A stretch of DNA of 64,000 nucleotides from the NCBI GenBank assembly GCA_017427285.1, contig JAFRTE010000007.1, positions 1-64,000 of the forward strand. The letters run 5' to 3'. The notes below the pieces were generated by a model. It searched no databases, was not told the DNA's origin, and was given only the letters and a program-made list of their open reading frames with translations. Shown one piece after another: positions 16,714 to 26,586 of this stretch. Origin of the DNA: Clostridia bacterium (GTDB taxonomy: Bacteria; Bacillota; Clostridia; Oscillospirales; UBA644). The first letter of the stretch is position 1. Every line of letters starts with the position of its first letter. The position numbers and the translations under genes were made by a program.

Positions 16714-19074
16714 TTACTTACCGTATACTACGTCAAAACCCGCTCCGTCAGTAACAATTTCAATGGTACCGTATTCAAGAGTAGTCATAATTTTACTTCC
16801 CGCCGATAATATCCTGTCCGTCGCCTCTTTCGTAGGATGTCCGAAGGAGTTTTTACCAACAGAAATAATTGAAAGCATCGGTGATACCGTTTCAAGGAAA
16901 AGAGACGAACTGGAATATTTCGATCCGTGATGAGGAACGCTTAAAACGTTGCAGTCAAGAAATGATCCGTATTTTTCAACAAGGACAGATTCGGATATTT
17001 CAGTTAAATCACCCGGAAAAATAGCACGGAAACCGCCGTTGATATCCGCTATAACGGCAAGGCAGTTATCATTTTGATCAACGTTTTCTTCACTTAGATG
17101 CTTTGTTAAAATACAAAGATACATATTCCCGAGCTTTCGGGTTTCATCAGCTTCAATTTCAACTACTTCGGTGCCGAACTGATTGGCTTTTTCGATTAAA
17201 TCAAGATATATTGCAGGATCGCCTTCCGTATACGGAATAATTACTTCGGTTACGTTCCATTCGTCCAACAGGCTGTTTATAGCGTTACAATGGTCAGAGT
17301 GAAGATGTGAAACTATTATTGTATCAATATTCTTTATACTCTTTGAATGCAGATAATTATTTATTGCATATGAAGCATTTTTTGAACCGCCGCAATCAAT
17401 TATTACAGCGCTGTTTCCGTAGCTGACAACCGAACTCATCCCCTGCCCTACATCTATATAAGCCACATGATAAAATCCGTCGTCAGGATCGAATATCGCC
17501 TTGATCGCAGTACCGCCGAACAGCGCGACAATAAATGAAATTGCAAATACAGCCGCAGAATACGCAATATACTTTCTTTTTTTCTTTTTTGATTTGGGAC
17601 GGTTTTTCAGATAGTATATACCCGCTATAATCAACGCAATAATCACACACACTGCAATCGTCCCTAGCGCAATATCGGTTTTAGCAAAAATGGAGTTTGA
17701 TAACCATGAAGAAACTGTGAAAATCATATTAACCCCTAAAGTAACTAACTGTGCAAACAAAAGAGTAACGGTGCCACAAAACGGAATGAATGAAAAAACA
17801 ATCATCAGCAATGAAAAAATATAGACAGGAGTTACAAGCTGAAGAACAAGTATATTCGAAACAACGCCTAAAACGGTAGTATTTGAGAAAAATATCTCGG
17901 TAATGGTTACGGTAAATACAGTCGCAGCAATTGACACAGATATTATCCTCAGTATAAAAGCGAAAGGTTTTGGAACGATATGGCCTGTTTGAAGAAAAAT
18001 ACCTGTTATTAATTCGGATTTTATGTTATTGGACAATAAAACAATACCGAAAGTCGCAAAGAACGTCAACAATAATGACGGTGAAAATGCGGAAAACGGA
18101 GATACTATCAGGATCAATGTAAGAATTAAGCCGAGTAAGTTCAATGAATCTGCTTTTCTGTAAAATGCTCTTCCCAATAATGCTGCGGAAGCCATGAAAA
18201 CGGCCCGGATTGCCGATATCGTAAATCCGGATAAGCAAAGCAACAGAAATAAAACAGGCAAAGTGATCAGCAGCTTTATTGAATGCTTTTTTATCTTTAA
18301 CAGGCTTATGATAAACCCGATAAACAGCGCTACTATCGAAACATGCAAACCGGATACCGCACATATATGATAAACGCCGGATGACTGCAATATGTTTTTT
18401 TCTTCGTAAGTAAGCCCTGATTTATCCCCAAGAATCAGCGCATTGACCAAACCGTATACTTTGCCCGACTCAAGGCCTATTCGTTTGCTTATTTCGTGTT
18501 TGATATTGAAAAGAAATCGGTTAAAAGTGAAATCCGAATTGTAAACCGATACTATTCTTCCCGACGCTTCTCCAGAAAGATTAATATTAACTGAACGATA
18601 ATATGTTCTGTATTTCGGATCTGTAGTCTTATTGATATTCGCAATAATCGTATCGTCAGGTGAAACAGAAATCTTCTCTGCTGTTTTTAATGATATTACA
18701 GCGCCTGTGTCGTTGCAAACAACATTAGTCAAATAACCGTTATACGTCTTCACATTAACTGAATCTGATACAGTATAAATGTTGTTGTTGCTCGAAAGTG
18801 AAGACATCGTTTTATGCTGATAATTATAGTTTGAGACCGTCCATAAGAGAATACCGACTATAACGCAAGACGCGATAGCTGTAAAATTTTGTTTAAAAAC
18901 GGCGTTTATTTTTATTCCAGGTATTGCAGAAAATAAAAATAAGGCACCGATTGCCGCTGAAATGAATGCAGCAAGCAGCAATATTACTTTTTCATATCCG
19001 AAATACCAGGCAGTTTCGCATAGGGTTATTGAGAACAGTAATGATAATCCGGATAAAAGGAACGGCCGTTTCAT
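16714..19074 (-). CDS. comEC: ComEC/Rec2 family DNA-uptake channel protein
   Basis: Polytopic membrane protein that passes single-stranded DNA into the cell during transformation. It has an N-terminal OB-like extracellular domain, a central competence domain with many membrane segments (about residues 215-500), and a C-terminal metallo-beta-lactamase domain with SHLHSDHCNA and SVPHHGSKYSSS. The 786 residues cover all three parts. No comEA or other competence gene is adjacent, so natural competence is not shown. Confidence 0.93.
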   Translation of the reverse strand: MKRPFLLSGLSLLFSITLCETAWYFGYEKVILLLAAFISAAIGALFLFSAIPGIKINAVFKQNFTAIASCVIVGILLWTVSNYNYQHKTMSSLSSNNNIYTVSDSVNVKTYNGYLTNVVCNDTGAVISLKTAEKISVSPDDTIIANINKTTDPKYRTYYRSVNINLSGEASGRIVSVYNSDFTFNRFLFNIKHEISKRIGLESGKVYGLVNALILGDKSGLTYEEKNILQSSGVYHICAVSGLHVSIVALFIGFIISLLKIKKHSIKLLITLPVLFLLLCLSGFTISAIRAVFMASAALLGRAFYRKADSLNLLGLILTLILIVSPFSAFSPSLLLTFFATFGIVLLSNNIKSELITGIFLQTGHIVPKPFAFILRIISVSIAATVFTVTITEIFFSNTTVLGVVSNILVLQLVTPVYIFSLLMIVFSFIPFCGTVTLLFAQLVTLGVNMIFTVSSWLSNSIFAKTDIALGTIAVCVIIALIIAGIYYLKNRPKSKKKKRKYIAYSAAVFAISFIVALFGGTAIKAIFDPDDGFYHVAYIDVGQGMSSVVSYGNSAVIIDCGGSKNASYAINNYLHSKSIKNIDTIIVSHLHSDHCNAINSLLDEWNVTEVIIPYTEGDPAIYLDLIEKANQFGTEVVEIEADETRKLGNMYLCILTKHLSEENVDQNDNCLAVIADINGGFRAIFPGDLTEISESVLVEKYGSFLDCNVLSVPHHGSKYSSSSLFLETVSPMLSIISVGKNSFGHPTKEATDRILSAGSKIMTTLEYGTIEIVTDGAGFDVVYGK

Positions 19075-19076
19075 AA

Positions 19077-21434
19077 TTACTGTTTCAGAGTTACAATTGT
19101 AACTCCTGTTTCACCTTCTCCGTAAAGACCGAGACGGAAATCAGAAACAAGCGGATGTCTTTTTAGTTTTTCATGTACTGCGGCACGGAGAGCACCTGTA
19201 CCCTTACCGTGAATAATACTGACAGTATTAAGATTTGCCATAGCTGCATTGTTTAAAAGCTCATCGATAAGTCCGTCGGCTTCATCGCCGGTCATACCTC
19301 GGATGTCGAGCTCATTTTTAAACTGTCGACTTCCTCTTTCAAGCCGAAGAACGCTCGTCGGCTCTTTGTCGGTTTTCTTTCTATCGTCAAGTTCAATATC
19401 ACTGATGTTTACTTTTGTTTTTATTGACCCGGAAGATATTATCAGGTTCCCTTTTTTATCCGGTTCTTCTAAAACGACTCCAGGTTTATTGATGCTGAAA
19501 ATAATTATATTGTCTCCTTTTTTAAGCGCTCTCGGAAGCGGCTTTTTAATTCGCTTGGATTCAATTTTAGTCTCTTCTTCCAGCTTATCGGTTATTTCCG
19601 TAATTTCTTTTTTTGTCTGATTTATCCGTGCTTTAAAATCGTCTTTCTCCTTGGCTTTTCTGAGCTCATCTATTTGTCTGAGCATATACTCTACATCGCG
19701 TTTTGTTTTATCGAAAAGATCAGCTGCCTTTGCTTTTTGTTTTGCGATCTCTTTTTCTGCTTCCTCCTGTTTTTTTGCCAGAAGCGCCTCGGTTTCTTTT
19801 ATTTTTTTCTCTTCTTCCCGGCGAAGTTCATATGCGCGCTCAGAATCAACTTCAATGCTTTTTCTCTTGATCTCAAGATCAGCAAGAACTTGCTCGACCT
19901 TTACTGTTTCATTGTTTAATTTATCAGTTGCGGCAGAAATTATACTGTCACTCAAACCAAGCTTTGATGCGATGGCAAACGCATTTGATTTTCCGGGTAA
20001 ACCAATAATAAGCCTGTATGTCGGCATAAGTGTGGCAACATCAAACTCGCAGGAAGCGTTTTCAACGCCTGGTGTCTGTATAGCATATGTTTTGAGCTCT
20101 GCGTAATGCGTTGTGCACATCAAAAGAGCGCCCTTTTTTTGGATGCATTCAATTATTGCAATAGCAAGCGCAGCGCCTTCCGCGGGATCGGTACCTGAAC
20201 CGAGCTCGTCAAGTAAAACGAGAGACTTCGGAGTAATACTGTCAAGGATACCGACAATATTGCGCATATGCGATGAAAAAGTTGATAAACTCTGCTCGAT
20301 AGACTGTTCATCACCGATATCGGCAAAAATACTGTCAAAAAACGGAATTTTTGCTCCTTCTTTAGCAGGAACGAAGAGCCCTGATTTTGCCATTAAAGAA
20401 AGTAACCCTGCAGTTTTTAGCGCAACAGTTTTTCCACCTGTGTTCGGGCCTGTAATAATCAGTGAGTTAAAGTCTTTACCTAGATTAAATGATACGGGAA
20501 CAACTCTGCTTTTATCGAGAAGCGGATGTCTTGCATTAACAACATTCATGTATCCTTCCTGTTGCAATACCGGTTTAACGGCTTTTAATTCACTTGCGTA
20601 TCTTGCTTTAGCAAATGTAAAATCAAAAAAGCTCGCTATCTCATAGTCTCTGATTATTAAATTGCAAAGTCCACCTATATCTGCTGAAAATTCTGAAAGG
20701 ATCCGTTCTATTTCCTTTGTTTCCTCCGCAGCCAAAACAGACAACTCATTGTTTGCAGCAACTACCTGTACGGGCTCGATAAATAGTGTTGCGCCTGAAG
20801 ACGAAACATCGTGAACAAGTCCGTTTATTTCATTTTTATACTCCGCTTTCACGGGAAGGACAAATCTGTCGTTTCTGATTGTTATCAAAGCATCCTGAAG
20901 GTGCTTTTGATGTGTTTGAGAATGAATTAGCCCGTCAAGAATGCTTCTAATCCTTGCTCGGGCATTTGCCTTTTTCCTTCTTATTTCCCGCAAAGTTGAA
21001 CTTGCGGTATCAGAAACTTCTTCTTCCGAAATAAACGATTCAAAAATTCTGTCTTCGAGATACTTATTAACATATATTTCATTAACTGTTTCGACAAACG
21101 GAGTATTTTCAACGCGATTTTCAAAAAAATCCCGTATGCCTGCGGAACATCTTATTACGGATCCGACATTAAGTATTTCTTTGATGGATAAAACAGAACC
21201 CGAGGATGAACGTTTGCACGACTGTGTAATGTCGACTATTCCGTCGAAGTTCGGAGCTCCGAAACGGGCAAGAAAGAGCGAAGCTGATTCCGTTTCATTA
21301 AGTGATCTGATCGCTTCGTCTAAATCGGTATAAGGCAACAATGTTTCACATAATTTCTTGCCGGACAAGGAAATAGCATGTTGCTTCAGATTATCTTTAA
21401 TTTTATCAAATTCAAGCTTAGTTAAATCGTTCAT
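19077..21434 (-). CDS. mutS2: MutS2 endonuclease / ribosome-collision factor
   Basis: MutS2 family protein: a core and lever like MutS without the mismatch-reading domain, Walker A GPNTGGKT, a long Glu/Lys coiled coil (about 510-640), and a C-terminal Smr nuclease domain (LDIRGMTGDEADGLIDELL, IIHGKGTGALR). Relatives suppress recombination or, in Bacillus, split collided ribosomes. The start at 21434 (MNDLTKLEFDKIK) is five bases after recO and matches the usual family N-terminus; the longer frame to 21470 lies inside recO. Confidence 0.94.
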   Translation of the reverse strand: MNDLTKLEFDKIKDNLKQHAISLSGKKLCETLLPYTDLDEAIRSLNETESASLFLARFGAPNFDGIVDITQSCKRSSSGSVLSIKEILNVGSVIRCSAGIRDFFENRVENTPFVETVNEIYVNKYLEDRIFESFISEEEVSDTASSTLREIRRKKANARARIRSILDGLIHSQTHQKHLQDALITIRNDRFVLPVKAEYKNEINGLVHDVSSSGATLFIEPVQVVAANNELSVLAAEETKEIERILSEFSADIGGLCNLIIRDYEIASFFDFTFAKARYASELKAVKPVLQQEGYMNVVNARHPLLDKSRVVPVSFNLGKDFNSLIITGPNTGGKTVALKTAGLLSLMAKSGLFVPAKEGAKIPFFDSIFADIGDEQSIEQSLSTFSSHMRNIVGILDSITPKSLVLLDELGSGTDPAEGAALAIAIIECIQKKGALLMCTTHYAELKTYAIQTPGVENASCEFDVATLMPTYRLIIGLPGKSNAFAIASKLGLSDSIISAATDKLNNETVKVEQVLADLEIKRKSIEVDSERAYELRREEEKKIKETEALLAKKQEEAEKEIAKQKAKAADLFDKTKRDVEYMLRQIDELRKAKEKDDFKARINQTKKEITEITDKLEEETKIESKRIKKPLPRALKKGDNIIIFSINKPGVVLEEPDKKGNLIISSGSIKTKVNISDIELDDRKKTDKEPTSVLRLERGSRQFKNELDIRGMTGDEADGLIDELLNNAAMANLNTVSIIHGKGTGALRAAVHEKLKRHPLVSDFRLGLYGEGETGVTIVTLKQ

Positions 21435-21438
21435 TGTG

Positions 21439-22200
21439 TTATTCTCTGCTGACAAGCTGTCTGTAAACATTTAGTGTTTTAAGATCTGTTTCCAGTATGT
21501 ATTTCATATATTCTTCCGACAACCAACTGAGCAAGTTAAAAGAGGAATGATCCATAGTAAAGACATATCTTTTAACGCCTCGAACAGTCATAATATGATT
21601 AATTGCCGAAAACATCGATTTATCAAGTAGATGTAAGGAAGAATTCGGGAATTTGTCTGCGCAATGTCCGCACAAAAAACCCTCGTCAAAATTCCAGTAA
21701 ACAGGTTCGTTTCCGCAAGAAGAACATTCTCCTGCATTTGGCATAAGACCTGAAAGCTGAAGAAAAGCTATCTCAAAAACAAGCTTTACTGTTTTATAAT
21801 CAAGATTTTTAACTTTTCTATCAGTCAATAAATACAGTGAGTTCAGCAAAAGGCTGAGATATTCCTGCGGGTTATCTATATTTTCGGGGACAAATGTTGA
21901 TACTTCGCAAAGATATTCCCCTGCCGCCATTGCATACGGCATTTGTCTGAGCTCAGGAAATGATTCTATCATTTGTGATCCGGAATAAACCATCATTCCG
22001 TGACCTCTTGATATCAATTCAAATTTTGAATACGCAAAAAGCTGATTATATGAACCGCTCCTGTTTGTTTTTGAGGATTTTTTTGCGTAAATGATTACCT
22101 TGCCTTTTTCGGCTGTAAGAAGCTGTAATAGATTGTCATTTTCTGAATACGGTAATATTTTCAGTAAGATACCGTGAAGCTCAACAAGCTCTCTGCTCAT
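21439..22200 (-). CDS. recO: DNA repair protein RecO
   Basis: Helps RecF and RecR load RecA on gapped DNA. It has an N-terminal OB fold (ELVELHGILLKILPYSENDNLL) and a helical part with a four-Cys zinc site, CSSC ... CGHC, around residues 160-185. I place the start at the ATG at 22200, eight bases after GGGG; an upstream TTG at 22206 has no better signal. It overlaps era slightly, the classic era-recO order. Confidence 0.94.
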   Translation of the reverse strand: MSRELVELHGILLKILPYSENDNLLQLLTAEKGKVIIYAKKSSKTNRSGSYNQLFAYSKFELISRGHGMMVYSGSQMIESFPELRQMPYAMAAGEYLCEVSTFVPENIDNPQEYLSLLLNSLYLLTDRKVKNLDYKTVKLVFEIAFLQLSGLMPNAGECSSCGNEPVYWNFDEGFLCGHCADKFPNSSLHLLDKSMFSAINHIMTVRGVKRYVFTMDHSSFNLLSWLSEEYMKYILETDLKTLNVYRQLVSRE

Positions 22201-22202
22201 TA

Positions 22203-23087
22203 TCAAAACCCCAGATCATTGAGGATTTTATCATCATCGCGCCAATTTTCTCTTACTTTGACAAAGCACTTTAAAAACACTTTTTCATCAAAAAGTCGTT
22301 CCATATCAATGCGTGCCGCCGAAACACATTTTTTCAGCATTTCGCCGTTTTTCCCGATAATAATAGATTTATGCGCATTTCTTTCACAGATAATATCTGC
22401 GCTGATTTCGCTGATAGGTTCACCCTTTGTTGTTTCTTGAGATTTAAACTCAACGATATCAACGGCAATACCGTGAGGGATCTCATCACGAAGATTAAGA
22501 AGGAACTTTTCACGAATTATCTCCGAGGCAAGCTCCCGCATAGTCATTGTAGTTGCAATGTCGTCCGGGAAAAGCGGATCGCCGTCTTCGCCGTATTTTT
22601 TGATTTCCGACAAGACAAGATCGACGCCGTCGCCTGTTTTAGCGGAAACAGGAATTACGGAATCGAAATCCATCAATACGCTATATGATGAAATAACAGA
22701 CAAAATAGCGTCCTTATCGACAGTATCTATCTTATTGATCACAAGTAGTGTCGGAATATCAATACCTTTAAGCCGTTCACAAAGCTTTATTTCAGTTTTC
22801 CCGGGTTTTCTCGGTTCAACAACAAGAATTACGGCATCTACGTCGTTTAAAGTTCCGGTAGCTGCTTTAACCATATGTCCGCCGAGTTTGTTTTTCGGCT
22901 CATGGATACCCGGAGTATCATAAAAAACAATCTGTCGGCTGTTATCTGTATATATACCCGTGATACGGCCGCGCGTTGTCTGCGGTTTGTTTGATACAAT
23001 TGCAATTTTCTCACCGACAAGTGCGTTCATCAATGTGCTTTTCCCAACGTTGGCCCTTCCGACCAAAGCGATACTTGATATGATCAT
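22203..23087 (-). CDS. era: GTPase Era
   Basis: Ribosome-assembly GTPase that binds the 3' end of 16S rRNA. G1 is GRANVGKST (the usual Pro is replaced by Ala), G3 DTPGIHE and G4 NKID; a C-terminal KH domain has SIIIGKNGEMLKK. The 294 residues are normal. Its ATG shares one base with the dgkA stop. Confidence 0.97.
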   Translation of the reverse strand: MIISSIALVGRANVGKSTLMNALVGEKIAIVSNKPQTTRGRITGIYTDNSRQIVFYDTPGIHEPKNKLGGHMVKAATGTLNDVDAVILVVEPRKPGKTEIKLCERLKGIDIPTLLVINKIDTVDKDAILSVISSYSVLMDFDSVIPVSAKTGDGVDLVLSEIKKYGEDGDPLFPDDIATTMTMRELASEIIREKFLLNLRDEIPHGIAVDIVEFKSQETTKGEPISEISADIICERNAHKSIIIGKNGEMLKKCVSAARIDMERLFDEKVFLKCFVKVRENWRDDDKILNDLGF

Positions 23088-23581
23088 TATTTCTGTCCTT
23101 TTTTCTTTTCCGACTTATTATGTTTATCTTTTTTACCGCCTTTAATAAAAATAAAAGCAGGAAAAACAGTTAAAACTATAATTATCAGCCACGGAGGAGT
23201 AAAAGTAATTTTAAGTGCGTTTAATAGCTTTTCCTTTTCGGAAAATAAACAGATGGCTACTATTACCGTAATTATTGAGGAAAACAATACTGCTGCGGCA
23301 GCAAGATCTTTGGCGTCTTTGGCGTTTGGATTCTGTTCACGGATTTTGATATCAACAGTATTCTCAATAGCGGTATTCACAATTTCAAGAGCAGGTATCA
23401 TACAGAATGTAAGCCATAAAATCGCCCATTGCGTACCGTCGAGTCCGTAAAAAAACGCAAAAACAGTAACATAAAAAATTGCGACGAGCTGAATCCGAAA
23501 ACTTCTTTCCTCTCTTGTTATTTTAAGCAATCCTCTGAAGGCATAATAAAAGCTTTTAATCAAAGACTTGAAAAAACTCAT
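23087..23581 (-). CDS. dgkA: Diacylglycerol/undecaprenol kinase family protein
   Basis: Small integral membrane kinase; Gram-positive members phosphorylate undecaprenol to feed the wall-lipid carrier pool. The catalytic helix motif EIVNTAIENTVDI and the N-terminal FYYAFRGLLKITREERSFRIQ are present. At 164 residues it is longer than usual: an extra C-terminal membrane segment (PPWLIIIVLTVFPAFIFI) and a Lys-rich cytoplasmic tail follow the standard three helices. It lies between ybeY and era, its conserved position. Confidence 0.9.
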   Translation of the reverse strand: MSFFKSLIKSFYYAFRGLLKITREERSFRIQLVAIFYVTVFAFFYGLDGTQWAILWLTFCMIPALEIVNTAIENTVDIKIREQNPNAKDAKDLAAAAVLFSSIITVIVAICLFSEKEKLLNALKITFTPPWLIIIVLTVFPAFIFIKGGKKDKHNKSEKKKGQK

Positions 23582-23608
23582 TTATAATCCTCCCGAATCA
23601 ACGTTGTA

Positions 23609-24076
23609 TTAAGGTTTTCTCATATTAAGAATTTCATTCTGCTTTGCAAACATGGCTTTTTCTTCTCGTTTTGTCCTGTGGTCAAAGCCAAAAAGATGCA
23701 GCATAGAATGTGCGGTTAAAAGCTCGAGTTCCATACGGGGAGAGTGACCGCGATAAGATTGTCTGTATGCTATTTCAACGCATATCGCCATATCTCCGAG
23801 GAAAAGACGTTCATTGCGCTTTAACTGCGGATCATCGCCGTATGAATACTCGCCTGAAGGGAAAGACAGAACATCGGTTTCTTCGTCTATTCCTCTGAAA
23901 GTTTTGTTTAATTCTCTGATTTCTTCCGGGGAAACAAGCTTAATGCTTATTTCGCACGGGAAAGTAATATTCATATATTCAAGAGAATTAATGACCGTTT
24001 TGCGTATTCCGGCAAGCGTCTTGCTGCTGACGGCTCTGTTAAGCTGCGCATTGTCTATATATGTTCTTGTGTTCAC
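23609..24076 (-). CDS. ybeY: Endoribonuclease YbeY
   Basis: Single-strand endoribonuclease involved in 16S rRNA 3' maturation and ribosome quality control. The zinc motif with three His is seen as LTAHSMLHLFGFDH, preceded by RGIDEETDVLSFP. The 155 residues are typical. It overlaps phoH by four bases, and phoH-ybeY is a conserved pair. Confidence 0.95.
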   Translation of the reverse strand: MNTRTYIDNAQLNRAVSSKTLAGIRKTVINSLEYMNITFPCEISIKLVSPEEIRELNKTFRGIDEETDVLSFPSGEYSYGDDPQLKRNERLFLGDMAICVEIAYRQSYRGHSPRMELELLTAHSMLHLFGFDHRTKREEKAMFAKQNEILNMRKP

Positions 24077-25092
24077 TGATTTTTACCGGTTTTCTTTAGT
24101 ATAAATTTTTTCCTGGCTGTTATTTTACGTTCTCTTGCTTCGCGGTTTGCATCGGCCGCTTCGTACGCTTTAATAATCTGTTGAACAAGACGGTGACGCA
24201 CAACGTCCTTATATGATAAAGTGCAGATCGAGATATCTTCAATGTTTCTGAGTATTCTCTGAGCTTCTTTCAGTCCGCTTTTTTTATCCGAAGGCAGATC
24301 TATCTGGGTTATATCGCCTGTAATAATTATTTTTGAATTAAAGCCGAGTCTTGTCAGAAACATCTTCATTTGTTCGCCGGTTGTATTCTGTGCCTCATCG
24401 AGAATTATAAAGCTGTCATCAAGCGTCCGACCTCTCATATAGGCAAGAGGAGCTATTTCTATTACATTTTTTTCCATATATCTCTGGAAAGTTTCTATAC
24501 CGAGCATCTCATACAAAGCGTCGTAAAGAGGTCTGAGATAAGGGTCTACTTTTGTTTGAAGATCACCGGGTAGAAATCCGAGTTTTTCCCCTGCTTCGAC
24601 GGCAGGTCTGGTTAAAATAATCCTGTTTATCTGTTTATTTCGAAGTGCTGTAACTGCCATTGCAACGGCAAGATATGTTTTTCCTGTTCCCGCGGGGCCG
24701 ATACCGAGCGTTATCGTACTTGACGATATCGCTTTAACATATTCTTTCTGACCGAGTGTTTTTGGCTTGATAGGTCTTCCTTTTGCCGTAATACAAATAT
24801 TATCGGTTCCAAGGTCTTTCAGGAGCTGTTCGTTTCCCTCGTCTACCATTGAGATAGAATAATGGACATGCTGTTCGGTAATTGTTTCACCGCGCGATGC
24901 GATTTCCGCAAGAGCAGAAAGCACCTTGATCCCGGCTTCAACAGCCTCCGGGGGACCGGATACTTTGATATCTGGTCCCCTGTTAACTATTGATATTCCG
25001 TAATTGTTTTCTATTATTTTGACATTTGAATCAAAACTTCCGAAAACAGACATAACTATATCGATATTATCAAGATTCAGAATTTGTTCCAT
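24073..25092 (-). CDS. phoH: PhoH family ATPase
   Basis: PhoH-type ATPase, inferred to act in RNA metabolism with YbeY. Walker A GPAGTGKTYLAV near residue 135, Walker B SFIILDEAQNTT, and RLGFNSKIIITGDITQ further on match the family. A KH-like N-terminal domain covers the first 110 residues. It appears to be the first gene of the phoH-to-femX chain; I could not identify a clear promoter in the 48 bases upstream. Confidence 0.94.
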   Translation of the reverse strand: MEQILNLDNIDIVMSVFGSFDSNVKIIENNYGISIVNRGPDIKVSGPPEAVEAGIKVLSALAEIASRGETITEQHVHYSISMVDEGNEQLLKDLGTDNICITAKGRPIKPKTLGQKEYVKAISSSTITLGIGPAGTGKTYLAVAMAVTALRNKQINRIILTRPAVEAGEKLGFLPGDLQTKVDPYLRPLYDALYEMLGIETFQRYMEKNVIEIAPLAYMRGRTLDDSFIILDEAQNTTGEQMKMFLTRLGFNSKIIITGDITQIDLPSDKKSGLKEAQRILRNIEDISICTLSYKDVVRHRLVQQIIKAYEAADANREARERKITARKKFILKKTGKNQ

Positions 25093-25140
25093 CAGTAACC
25101 TTTAATATGATTACAAAATAATAATAAAGCTTTTACAGAT

Positions 25141-26523
25141 TTATTCGCCGTATACTGCGACCCTTCCCTGATAGTGAGGAAGCATATAATCTTCTACTAT
25201 CTGATCATATCTTGATACATAAGAGTCAAGCAATGATGCAACGCCTTTATCCGTATTTATTGCTTCTTCAATAACGCCTCTTGCGCCCTCTCTGAAGAAG
25301 CCGTATTCGGTATTTCTGACGACATTTGCGATGATTTCAGCATCTCTTCTGTCGTAGAAAATCTGCTCTGTCATATAGTCAATAATATCATCTTTGGTTT
25401 CATATTCTTCAAAAGGTTCATACATTTCAGAGAGTATAACGGCTGCTGCGTTCGGATCCTTGGCGTTAAACGGAATACCGGTTGAGTTGCCTAGGCCTTC
25501 ATGATAAGAGAGGTAAACTCCGGGGGTTGCGTGCGGGCCCTGCGGGAAAGGAAGAATACCGATATTATCCATCTGATACATGATCCAGCTTGTACCGGAA
25601 GTTAGTTCATAGCACCATGAAAGATACATAACGGCTTCGTTATTGATAAAATGTTCATGACCTACGGAACCTGTTTCGGGGTGGAAGCAGTCTTTATGAG
25701 TTACGTTGAAAATAGTATTTGCTCTTTCAAGTGCTTCACGACCTATATCTGTGTAAACGCCGCTCACGACTGCACCGTCCTGGAACGTTGACAGTGCAAC
25801 ACCGCTTGAAAGGAACATATTGATAGAGAAATACGGCGGATGACTTCTTAAAGCATATATAGTATTGCCTGCATCCTGATATGTATAAGCTTCAAGGACA
25901 TCTTCAAATGTATCCCAGTTCCAAACGCCATCTTCAACATATTCACGCGGGTCTGGCTGACCGAGACGCGATACAAGTGTTTCGTTAACGGCGAGCACGT
26001 GCCCGGATTGTCTGTACATTATGTCGGGCCATGCAAACGGAACGACACCGAAAATATCGTTTTTCCAGATAAGAGACTGAAGCATATTCGGCGTTCCCCA
26101 CTTCTCAACATTCTGAATATCGAGAAGGGCTGAAAGACCTGAAAGATTACCGGCTCTTACATCAACTACCATCGTGTAGCTGTCGCCCTCAACTATATCG
26201 AAAGGCTGCGATCCGGACATTACTCCCGCACGAAGCATATCGTACATTGATGATGTATAATTCGGAGTAATTTTGCAGTTTAAAGTTTTTTCGAGTTCAG
26301 CTTTTCTTTCGAGGAGCATATCAGCATTTTTTGTGCCTGAAACAAATCCGAGTTCCGTGTCGCCTGCTGTTCCGGCATAACCCCAAACACACTGGAATCC
26401 ACCAAGATCGGATGACGCATCGATGCTGAATTCAGGGACCATTTCTTCTGCAGACTGTGCGCATGAACATAGGAAAACCACAAAACCAAGCAACAATGCA
26501 ATGAATTTTACTGTTTTTCTCAT
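25141..26523 (-). CDS. Extracellular solute-binding lipoprotein (carbohydrate ABC type)
   Basis: Probable family-1 sugar-binding lipoprotein anchored outside the membrane. The signal peptide ends in a lipobox with Cys at residue 21 (VVFLCSCAQS). GVWNWDTFEDVLEAY, NNEAVMYLSWCYE and MDNIGILPFPQGP are typical of this family. There is no permease or ATPase gene nearby, so it is an orphan or uses a distant or shared transporter. It is a collinear paralogue of the protein at 61999-63423. The substrate is unknown. Confidence 0.82.
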   Translation of the reverse strand: MRKTVKFIALLLGFVVFLCSCAQSAEEMVPEFSIDASSDLGGFQCVWGYAGTAGDTELGFVSGTKNADMLLERKAELEKTLNCKITPNYTSSMYDMLRAGVMSGSQPFDIVEGDSYTMVVDVRAGNLSGLSALLDIQNVEKWGTPNMLQSLIWKNDIFGVVPFAWPDIMYRQSGHVLAVNETLVSRLGQPDPREYVEDGVWNWDTFEDVLEAYTYQDAGNTIYALRSHPPYFSINMFLSSGVALSTFQDGAVVSGVYTDIGREALERANTIFNVTHKDCFHPETGSVGHEHFINNEAVMYLSWCYELTSGTSWIMYQMDNIGILPFPQGPHATPGVYLSYHEGLGNSTGIPFNAKDPNAAAVILSEMYEPFEEYETKDDIIDYMTEQIFYDRRDAEIIANVVRNTEYGFFREGARGVIEEAINTDKGVASLLDSYVSRYDQIVEDYMLPHYQGRVAVYGE

Positions 26524-26586
26524 ATTTCGCTACCTTTCTGTTAAGTTTTTAATAAAAAATATAATCAAATTCGATTTAAATTGCAG

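Noticed and set aside
16714-19074. Competence locus
   Set aside because: comEC stands alone beside holA, as in many non-competent bacteria; no comEA, comG or pilus genes are nearby.
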